This document shows positions 1-5,442 of a stretch of DNA of 5,442 nucleotides, in pieces; within the stretch, counting starts at the first letter, position 1; each line of letters opens with the position of its first letter. A program made the translations under genes and the position numbers. The notes under the pieces were generated by a model. The model made no database searches. It was not told the DNA's origin and saw only the letters and a list, made by a program, of their open reading frames with translations. Source of the stretch: Candidatus Zixiibacteriota bacterium (lineage in GTDB: Bacteria; Zixibacteria; MSB-5A5; CAIYYT01); assembly GCA_023134875.1 (NCBI GenBank), contig JAGLUH010000396.1:1-5442 (forward strand). Reading direction: 5' to 3'.

Positions 1-475
1 AGACATTGTTCCCATTACACTGGTACGCAATGAAATCGACACGGTGTTATACCGAGCCATCGAGCAAAAGAGCGGTGTGACGTCCCATCATTGCCAGCGT
101 GATCGTTATGGTCTGCTGAGAGCGGCTGAGTGCTCGCTGGTGGCCTCCGGCACCGCCACCCTGGAGGCGGCACTCTGCGGTCGACCTTTCTGTGTTGTTT
201 ATAAAACCGCTCCGCTAACCTATTTGGTCGCCAGACGGCTTATCAATCTGAAGATGGTCGGCTTGGCCAACATCGTCGCCGGTAAACAGGTAGTGCCCGA
301 ATACCTACAATCGGATATGAACCAGGAAAATCTGGCAGGCTTCTGTCGGCAAATGTTGACCAACGAATCGAGTCAACAGGAAATGATCTCGGCACTGGCG
401 AAGATCCGCCAACGTCTGGGAGAACCGGGCGCGGCAACTCGCGCCGCCGAGATGATTCTTTCGGAGTTTGCTTAG
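1..475 (+). CDS. lpxB: Lipid-A-disaccharide synthase LpxB, C-terminal part (5' end outside window)
   Basis: LpxB joins UDP-2,3-diacylglucosamine and lipid X to form the beta-1,6 lipid A disaccharide 1-phosphate, at the cytoplasmic face of the inner membrane. The reading frame is open from base 2 to the TAG at 473-475, giving 157 residues, about 40% of the usual ~380. A GTG at 44 is only an internal codon, because the frame continues upstream with matching sequence. The family signature ASGTATLEAAL is at fragment residues 48-58, followed by a CVVYK strand, a 'PLTY' segment (about 71-74) and the NIVAG...VVPEYLQ motif. These belong to the C-terminal, nucleotide-sugar-binding half of this GT-B-like glycosyltransferase (family GT19). 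The stop codon shares its last base with the waaA start, so the two are probably translationally coupled. No disruption is seen. The family call is very secure; nothing can be said about the missing N-terminal half. Confidence 0.95.
   Translation, partial: DIVPITLVRNEIDTVLYRAIEQKSGVTSHHCQRDRYGLLRAAECSLVASGTATLEAALCGRPFCVVYKTAPLTYLVARRLINLKMVGLANIVAGKQVVPEYLQSDMNQENLAGFCRQMLTNESSQQEMISALAKIRQRLGEPGAATRAAEMILSEFA
463..466 (+). promoter_or_regulatory. Shine-Dalgarno sequence for waaA
   Basis: GGAG lies within the last codons of lpxB, 8 bases before the GTG at 475. This spacing supports GTG as the true waaA start; the next in-frame Met is more than 130 codons downstream, beyond the membrane anchor and the SVGE motif. 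Confidence 0.6.
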
Positions 476-1719
476 TGGCTTTCTTGTACACTTGCCTGAC
501 CTGGCTCTACGTGATTCCTCTGGTTTTGATCCTGCTGGTTCGTGCCCTTTTCGGCGACTATGAGCAACTGGAGCGGCTGGGATTGCGACTGCCGAAGATC
601 GACGGCAGCAGACGAACCTTCTGGTTTGTCGCCTCCTCCGTCGGTGAGGTCAACATCGCCGTCAAGCTGATCAATCGTCTCAGGCAGCAGGAAGCAGTCG
701 GGATTATCCTGACCGTCACCACACCAACGGGCAGAAAACAGGCGCAAACCGCCGGCTGTGCCGCCGATATCATCTGCTATCATCCGTTTGATGTTGTGCC
801 ATGCGTCAATCGTTTCCTGAAAGTATTCCAACCGGAGAAGATTCTCTTGATAGAAACCGAACTGTGGCCAACGCTCATGAAACAGGCTTTTTCCCTGAAT
901 GTCCAGATCGTCCAGGTTTCCGGCAGGATATCAACGCAATCACTACAGCGTTACCTGCCCTTTCGGCCTTTATTTGCGCCCCTGCTGCAACATGTCAAGC
1001 CGCTATTGATGCAGAGTACCGCGGATGCAACTCGCATAGTCCGATTGGGAGGACGGCGGGAAGTTGTCACGGTACTCGGTTCACCCAAGAGCGACTACAC
1101 CGCGCCGCCTGAAGAGAAACTGAAATCGATCAGGGACTATCTCTCGGTCTGGTCAAAGTTCATCCTGCTGACCTGCGGCTCGACTCGACCGGATGAGGAG
1201 AAAATCATCCTTGACGCTTTCGCCGCGATACGTACGAAGTTCCCCAATCTGCGATTGGTACTGGCGCCGCGACATTTGCAGCGAGGGGAGGAAGTAACCA
1301 AGGAGATAAGTCAGGGCGCCTTGCGCTTCACTACGCGCAGTAGCAATACTCTTACTGAGGCAGATGTGGTGCTGTTGCTCGATACTTTGGGCGAACTCAA
1401 TCTGTTCTACCACCTTTCTCATATCGCCTTTGTCGGCGGCACCCTGGTGCCATTGGGCGGTCACAGCCTGCTGGAACCGGCTCTGGCTGGTTGTCCGGTA
1501 TTGCATGGCCCATACTGCTTCAACCAGCAGCCGGGATTGGAGATGCTGCGCCGGTTCGATTTGGGAATTATTGTCAAGGATTCGGCAGAGTTGCAGCAAC
1601 AAGTTAAGAAACTGTTGACGTTGGGTAATCCACGCCAGGTGTATAAGGAACGGGTCGCGCAACTGCGAAAGGAGAATGCCAGCATTGTCGACAATTATGT
1701 GCAACGGATACTCGTCTGA
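475..1719 (+). CDS. waaA: 3-deoxy-D-manno-octulosonic acid (Kdo) transferase WaaA/KdtA
   Basis: WaaA transfers Kdo from CMP-Kdo onto lipid IVA, starting the LPS inner core at the inner membrane. The product has 414 residues, close to the family's usual 420-430. A hydrophobic N-terminal anchor spans about residues 2-25. The SVGE motif at 55-58 carries the probable catalytic Glu58. It is followed by TTPTGR (82-87), ETELWP (127-132), a GRIS motif (150-153), GSTRPDEE (235-242), APRH (264-267), the DTLGELNLFY segment (303-312) and GGHSLLEPA (328-336). This is the full motif order of a GT-B (family GT30) Kdo transferase. The GTG start overlaps the lpxB stop by one base and has a GGAG 8 bases upstream. 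Several usually conserved positions differ: Ser149 where Asn is common before GR, Ser331 where GGHN is common, and Tyr347 where GPH is common. I cannot tell whether it adds one or more Kdo residues. Family assignment is secure. Confidence 0.96.
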   Translation: MAFLYTCLTWLYVIPLVLILLVRALFGDYEQLERLGLRLPKIDGSRRTFWFVASSVGEVNIAVKLINRLRQQEAVGIILTVTTPTGRKQAQTAGCAADIICYHPFDVVPCVNRFLKVFQPEKILLIETELWPTLMKQAFSLNVQIVQVSGRISTQSLQRYLPFRPLFAPLLQHVKPLLMQSTADATRIVRLGGRREVVTVLGSPKSDYTAPPEEKLKSIRDYLSVWSKFILLTCGSTRPDEEKIILDAFAAIRTKFPNLRLVLAPRHLQRGEEVTKEISQGALRFTTRSSNTLTEADVVLLLDTLGELNLFYHLSHIAFVGGTLVPLGGHSLLEPALAGCPVLHGPYCFNQQPGLEMLRRFDLGIIVKDSAELQQQVKKLLTLGNPRQVYKERVAQLRKENASIVDNYVQRILV

Positions 1720-1725
1720 GATGTC

Positions 1726-2838
1726 ATGCTGAGAAGATTGCGTCAGAAGATCATTGCCGTGCAAGCAGGTCGCGATACCAGCCGGTTTGCGCTGGTTTTA
1801 CGGACCATCCTGCTGCCCTTCAGCTTTCTTTATGCCATCGCTGTGGGCATCAGGAATCTTGCCTATGCTTTCAAGATACTCAAGCCGAAACCGCTTCCCG
1901 GCAAGGTTATCTCAATAGGCAACATCACTACCGGCGGCACCGGCAAGACCCCCGTCACTCTGCTTCTGGCCGAGAAACTGACTGCCCTTGATCGGAAGTT
2001 CGCCATTCTCACCCGTGGTTACGGCGCGACCTACAGCCATTCGGATATCGTGTTCAACAGCGGTAAGGTGGACAGGGATACTATCGACTGGCTTGCCGAC
2101 GAGGTGGTGATGCTGACTGACAAGCTCGATAATTGCTGGTTTGGCATAGGCTGGAATCGTCATGGCAATGGCATGGTGCTGTATGATCGGCATGGTATCG
2201 ATCTTTTTCTCCTGGATGATGGTTTCCAGCATCGGTGTCTGGCGCGTGACCTCGATCTCGTTCTGCTTGACGCCACTACCCCCTTCGGCAACGGTCATCG
2301 ACTGCCAGGCGGTAATCTCCGTGAAAGCAAACGGGCGCTTAAACGAGCCGATATGGTTCTACTTACTCGCACCGAGTTGCTGAGCGATGACCAGATCGAC
2401 CAGTTACTTGACATGGTCTGCACCTATGTCCTACGAGATAGTGTCTTCATGGTATTCACTAAGCTGGCCGGTTTACGAGACCTGGCGACTGGTGAGAACG
2501 TGGCGGTCGACTCCCTCCGAGAAAAAAGGATTTACCTTCTTAGCGGTGTCGGCAATCCGGACAGCTTTGCATCATTGCTTGCCAAAGTGGGAACTGAGGT
2601 TGTCGGTCACACCATCTTCGCCGATCATCATCACTACACCAGTACGGATATCAATATGGTGGTAGAAAGCGCCACGCACAAAGGAGCAGAAGTGGTGATA
2701 ACGACTGAGAAGGATGCTGTGAAACTGTTACCCTCCAGCTTTGCCCCAAACACCTGCCTGGTGGCGGAAATAGAGGTTGCCATCGCCGCGCGAGAGGATA
2801 TATTTTTCCAAAGAATCCTTGAGGTGATCGGTTGTTGA
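1726..2838 (+). CDS. lpxK: Tetraacyldisaccharide 4'-kinase LpxK
   Basis: LpxK uses ATP to phosphorylate the 4' position of the lipid A disaccharide, giving lipid IVA, the substrate of WaaA. The product has 370 residues, at the long end of the family's usual range. A hydrophobic membrane-associating stretch lies at about 23-42. The P-loop follows within GNITTGGTGKTP (65-76), then LTRGYG (95-100), DDGFQH (164-169), RLPGGNLRE (192-200), SGVGNPDSF (273-281), the DHHHY motif (300-304) and TTEKDAVKL near 330. These are characteristic LpxK motifs in the right order. Asp125 in 'LADEVVML' aligns with the family's GDEP-like motif, whose Asp is proposed to be catalytic; the flanking Gly and Pro are not kept here. 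The ATG at 1726 is preferred because an ATG at 1721 runs into a stop after three codons. Its Shine-Dalgarno is weak (GAG at 1718-1720), suggesting dependence on ribosomes finishing waaA, 6 bases upstream. Its end overlaps nadB by 7 bases. Confidence 0.96.
   Translation: MLRRLRQKIIAVQAGRDTSRFALVLRTILLPFSFLYAIAVGIRNLAYAFKILKPKPLPGKVISIGNITTGGTGKTPVTLLLAEKLTALDRKFAILTRGYGATYSHSDIVFNSGKVDRDTIDWLADEVVMLTDKLDNCWFGIGWNRHGNGMVLYDRHGIDLFLLDDGFQHRCLARDLDLVLLDATTPFGNGHRLPGGNLRESKRALKRADMVLLTRTELLSDDQIDQLLDMVCTYVLRDSVFMVFTKLAGLRDLATGENVAVDSLREKRIYLLSGVGNPDSFASLLAKVGTEVVGHTIFADHHHYTSTDINMVVESATHKGAEVVITTEKDAVKLLPSSFAPNTCLVAEIEVAIAAREDIFFQRILEVIGC
2821..2829 (+). promoter_or_regulatory. Extended Shine-Dalgarno sequence for nadB, within the lpxK 3' end
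   Basis: GAGGTGATC matches nine contiguous bases of the perfect complement of the usual bacterial 16S rRNA 3' end (AAGGAGGTGATC). It also encodes Glu-Val-Ile near the lpxK C-terminus. The GAGG core ends 7 bases before the TTG at 2832 and 10 before the TTG at 2835. This favours 2832 as the nadB start and may compensate for the weak start codon. Confidence 0.65.
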
Positions 2839-4430
2839 AATTTGATTTCCTGGTTATTGGTTCCGGCATTGCCGGCCTGTCTTACGCCTTGAGGGTCGCT
2901 GACATAGGGCGGGTGGCAATTGTTACCAAGAAACGGCAAACCGATTCGAATACCAACTATGCCCAGGGCGGCATCGCCTCCGTTGTCTCGCCAGCGGATA
3001 GCTTCGAGAAACATATCGCCGATACCGTGACCGCCGGTTGCGGTTTGTCGCACCCTGAAGTTGTCGACAGGATCGTCAGGGCCGGGCCGGCTTGCATCGA
3101 CAAACTGATACAACTCGGTGTGAGGTTCAGTCGGGAGGATAATGGCAAGAAACTGCATCTCGGTCGGGAGGGAGGCCATAGTGAGCGTCGGGTGGTGCAT
3201 GCCGCCGATTATACCGGTCGCGAAATTGAAAGCGCCCTGGCACGCGCGGTGCGGACAAACGACAACATCACCCTCTATGAAAATCATATTGCCCTTGACC
3301 TGATTACCGTTGAACGCATGAGCACCCGTCATTGTATCGGCGCCGTCTGTCTCGACAGCAAACACAGCACTGTGGATCATTTTTATGCCGGCGCGACGCT
3401 GCTGGCTACCGGCGGTGCCGGTATGGTCTATCTGCATACCACCAACCCGCCGATTGCCACCGGTAGCGGTGTGGCGATGGCGTATCGTGCCGGCGCGTCG
3501 GTGGCGAACATGGAGTTTATCCAGTTTCACCCCACCACTCTTTACCATGATGCCCCGCGCTCCTTCCTGATATCCGAGGCGGTGCGCGGTGAAGGCGGTA
3601 GGCTTTTTACTCAGAACGGCAAGCGTTTCATGTACAAGTATCACGATTCCGGCGAGCTGGCGGCGCGTGATGTGGTGGCGCGCGCCATTGACGCAGAACT
3701 TAAATCCTCGGGCGACAGGTTCGTCTATCTTGACGTCACTCACCTTCATGCTGATCTAATTAAACATAGATTCCCGAATATCTACCGCACCTGCAAGAAG
3801 CATGGCATTGATATCACTAAGGAACCGATTCCGGTCGTGCCGGCGGCGCATTACATCTGCGGCGGTGTCAAAACCGACCTTAACTGCCATACTGATATCA
3901 AGGGTTTGCTGGCGTGTGGTGAGGTGGCGATGATGGGGATGCATGGCGCCAATCGTCTGGCATCCAATTCGCTCCTGGAGGCGGTGGCAACTGCTCAGTT
4001 TGCCGCGGAAACCGCTGTGATCAATGACATCGAACCTTTAATCGAATCCGTCTCCCAAAAAACGCGGCAGATCAATGAAGTCGGCAAACCGTTAAAGCGG
4101 CGCGAGCAGATATTGCTAAAGCATGACCGCAGCGAACTTCTCAACCTGATGTGGGACTATGTCGGTGTGGTGCGCTCGGACTATCGGCTCCAGCGTGCCC
4201 GCGAAAGGATAGTCCACCTGGTGCGAGACGCCGAGGATTATTTCGAGACCCGCCCCTTGAGCTATGAAGTAATCGAGCTGCGTAACCTGGCCACCTGTGC
4301 GCAATTGATTATCGACTTCGCCATCAAGCGCAAGGAATCGCGCGGCCTGCATTTCAATGTCGATCATCCTGAGATCAACGATCAGGAATGGCTGCGCGAA
4401 CTGACCCGGAAGGAAGACAAATGGGTATGA
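2832..4430 (+). CDS. nadB: L-aspartate oxidase NadB
   Basis: NadB is a cytoplasmic FAD enzyme that oxidises L-aspartate to iminoaspartate, which NadA condenses into quinolinate for de novo NAD synthesis. It can use oxygen or fumarate as electron acceptor; fumarate is likely if the host is anaerobic (inference). The product has 532 residues, normal for the family. The dinucleotide-binding GSGIAG is at 10-15, NYAQGGIA at 42-49, LGREGGHSERR at 110-120 and LATGGAG at 191-197. QFHPT (231-235) holds His233, AARDVV (277-282) holds Arg279, AAHYICGG (338-345) holds His340, and HGANRLASNSLLE (371-383) holds Arg375. These four residues fall at a constant offset of 11 from E. coli NadB His244, Arg290, His351 and Arg386 as I remember them, so the active site appears complete. 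The GREGGHS motif separates it from fumarate reductase and succinate dehydrogenase flavoproteins. A helical C-terminal domain follows from about 400. The start is TTG behind a nine-base Shine-Dalgarno match; a second TTG at 2835 is the only close alternative. No nadA or nadC is in the window. Confidence 0.96.
   Translation: MLKFDFLVIGSGIAGLSYALRVADIGRVAIVTKKRQTDSNTNYAQGGIASVVSPADSFEKHIADTVTAGCGLSHPEVVDRIVRAGPACIDKLIQLGVRFSREDNGKKLHLGREGGHSERRVVHAADYTGREIESALARAVRTNDNITLYENHIALDLITVERMSTRHCIGAVCLDSKHSTVDHFYAGATLLATGGAGMVYLHTTNPPIATGSGVAMAYRAGASVANMEFIQFHPTTLYHDAPRSFLISEAVRGEGGRLFTQNGKRFMYKYHDSGELAARDVVARAIDAELKSSGDRFVYLDVTHLHADLIKHRFPNIYRTCKKHGIDITKEPIPVVPAAHYICGGVKTDLNCHTDIKGLLACGEVAMMGMHGANRLASNSLLEAVATAQFAAETAVINDIEPLIESVSQKTRQINEVGKPLKRREQILLKHDRSELLNLMWDYVGVVRSDYRLQRARERIVHLVRDAEDYFETRPLSYEVIELRNLATCAQLIIDFAIKRKESRGLHFNVDHPEINDQEWLRELTRKEDKWV
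4410..4416 (+). promoter_or_regulatory. Shine-Dalgarno sequence for guaA
   Basis: AAGGAAG lies in the last codons of nadB. Its AAGGA core ends 6 bases before the ATG at 4421, supporting that start over the in-frame ATGs at 4427 (12 bases away) and 4445 (with a GGAG directly against it and no spacing). Confidence 0.6.
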
Positions 4431-5442
4431 TAACCGCGTCGGAGATGATCCTCATTCTCGATTTCGGCTCTCAGTATACGCAGTTGATTGCCCGCCGCAT
4501 CCGGGAAATGAAAGTCTACTGTGAAATATACCCCTGCACCGTTCCTTATGATCAGGTCAGAAACAAAAACATTTGCGGTATCGTGCTGTCGGGTGGACCG
4601 GCATCGGTGCTGGCGGAAGACCCCCCCCGCTGTGAGAAAGCCTTCCTCGAGTTGGGCATGCCCCTGCTCGGCATCTGCTACGGCATGCAATTGATTGCGG
4701 AGGTTTTTGGCGGCGAATTACACCGTAGCAATTCGCGCGAGTATGGACGGGCTGCAATCAACAAGGATACTACTTCCCTTCTGTTTAACGACCTCACAGC
4801 GGAGTCGGTTGTCTGGATGAGTCATGGTGATACGATCAGCCGGTTGCCGGAGGGTTTCACCACTATCGGCAGCACTGCTGACGTCAAAATCGCCGCCTTA
4901 GAAAACCGGCAGAAAAAGATATATGGCCTGCAATTTCATCCTGAAGTAATTCATACGGAGCAGGGCCGGGAAATACTGCACAATTTCCTTTTCAACATCT
5001 GTGCGGCGCGCGGTGATTGGACGATGAGTTCTTTTATCGAGCGATCAATCAATGATATTCGTGAGCGGGTCGGTGATGCCAGGGTACTGCTTGGTATTTC
5101 CGGCGGCGTGGATTCGGCGGTAACCGGCTTGCTGCTAAAACGGGCAATCGGTGACAACCTGGTGCCGATCTTTGTCGATAATGGTCTCTTGCGCCGTCAT
5201 GAGGAATCCGAAGTCCTCGATGCTCTCGAACACCTGAGCTTGAAGGTCGAACGGGTGGATGCCTCCCAGCGTTTTCTCTCCTGCTTGCAGGGCGTTGTTG
5301 ATCCTGAGGAGAAACGCAAGATCATCGGTCGCACTTTCATCGAGGTATTTGAAGAAGCGGCGCAACAGCATGGTGGTATCAAGTTCCTGGCGCAGGGGAC
5401 GCTTTACCCTGATGTTATCGAATCGATCTCTTTCAAGGGGCC
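4421..5442 (+). CDS. guaA: GMP synthase (glutamine-hydrolysing) GuaA, N-terminal 340 residues (3' end outside window)
   Basis: GuaA converts XMP to GMP using ATP and glutamine-derived ammonia, the last step of de novo guanine nucleotide synthesis in the cytoplasm. The frame is open from the ATG at 4421 to the window end, 340 codons of a usual ~510-525. The class I glutamine amidotransferase domain covers about 8-195: LDFGSQYTQL (13-22), LSGGPASV (56-63), the nucleophile Cys86 in GICYGMQ, and His173/Glu175 in QFHPEV, completing the triad. The ATP-pyrophosphatase domain begins near 203, with the PP-loop SGGVDS at 227-232, VDNGLLR next, and YPDVIES shortly before the edge. The missing part should include the C-terminal dimerisation domain. 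The start at 4421 has the best-placed Shine-Dalgarno and puts the nucleophile at residue 86, as in E. coli. An ATG at 4427 makes a classic ATGA overlap with the nadB stop and cannot be excluded. guaB is not adjacent upstream, unlike in many genomes. Confidence 0.96.
   Translation, partial: MGMITASEMILILDFGSQYTQLIARRIREMKVYCEIYPCTVPYDQVRNKNICGIVLSGGPASVLAEDPPRCEKAFLELGMPLLGICYGMQLIAEVFGGELHRSNSREYGRAAINKDTTSLLFNDLTAESVVWMSHGDTISRLPEGFTTIGSTADVKIAALENRQKKIYGLQFHPEVIHTEQGREILHNFLFNICAARGDWTMSSFIERSINDIRERVGDARVLLGISGGVDSAVTGLLLKRAIGDNLVPIFVDNGLLRRHEESEVLDALEHLSLKVERVDASQRFLSCLQGVVDPEEKRKIIGRTFIEVFEEAAQQHGGIKFLAQGTLYPDVIESISFKG

Noticed and set aside
44..46. GTG as a true start for a short lpxB
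   Set aside because: The frame is open back to the window edge and the upstream residues continue LpxB-like sequence, so this is an internal Val of a gene cut by the window.
1720..1725. Possible promoter or terminator between waaA and lpxK
   Set aside because: The gap is 6 bases. There is no inverted repeat with a T-run and no convincing -35/-10 pair.
1721..1732. ATG at 1721 as the lpxK start
   Set aside because: It reads only three codons before TGA. The frame carrying the LpxK motifs starts at 1726.
1153..1764. Minus-strand open frame of 203 codons opposite waaA
   Set aside because: It is codon-aligned with waaA, so the same codon-bias explanation applies. The predicted protein is Gln/Ser/Leu-rich without recognisable motifs, and it runs across the waaA/lpxK junction.
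2634..3749. Minus-strand open frame of 371 codons opposite nadB and the end of lpxK
   Set aside because: Within nadB its codons lie exactly opposite the nadB codons, so it stays open simply because nadB there avoids TTA, CTA and TCA. The translation resembles no family I know, and nadB is fully intact. It is a codon-bias shadow.
2832..4430. nadB as a fumarate reductase or succinate dehydrogenase flavoprotein subunit
   Set aside because: The GREGGHS and HGANRLASNSLLE motifs, the length and the absence of neighbouring iron-sulfur and membrane subunits all fit aspartate oxidase.

Overview
The window is a gene-dense bacterial segment with everything on the + strand: five consecutive genes, two of them cut by the window edges, and no intergenic gap longer than 6 bases. 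In order they are lpxB (3' end only), waaA/kdtA, lpxK, nadB and guaA (5' part only). Lipid A and Kdo genes show that the organism is Gram-negative with a lipopolysaccharide outer membrane. Base composition looks moderate (roughly half G+C, by eye). The GuaA fragment ends in a 'YPDVIES...SFKG' form, which I associate with Desulfobacterota, Firmicutes and similar lineages rather than Enterobacteria. The stretched-out lipid A cluster is also not the enterobacterial arrangement. My best guess is a member of Desulfobacterota/Deltaproteobacteria, but this is inference and the sequence alone does not prove it.

Region by region. Bases 1-475 encode the C-terminal part of lipid-A-disaccharide synthase. 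Bases 475-1719 encode Kdo transferase, starting with GTG inside the lpxB stop codon. After a 6-base gap, 1726-2838 encode the tetraacyldisaccharide 4'-kinase LpxK. Bases 2832-4430 encode L-aspartate oxidase NadB, starting with TTG inside the end of lpxK behind a very strong Shine-Dalgarno sequence. Bases 4421-5442 encode the first 340 residues of GMP synthase, overlapping nadB by 10 bases. No promoter, terminator, RNA gene, repeat array, mobile element or CRISPR was seen, and there is no room for a terminator between genes.

Functionally, LpxB, LpxK and WaaA act in the late Raetz pathway: LpxB makes the lipid A disaccharide, LpxK phosphorylates it to lipid IVA, and WaaA adds Kdo. NadB starts de novo NAD synthesis from aspartate, and GuaA finishes de novo GMP synthesis. 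The tight packing suggests one polycistronic message with translational coupling at every junction, joining envelope synthesis to two nucleotide/cofactor pathways. The individual genes are well-known housekeeping families. I found no convincing undescribed system. The points most worth a second look are the operon composition, the unusual start of nadB, and several substitutions at usually conserved WaaA motif positions.
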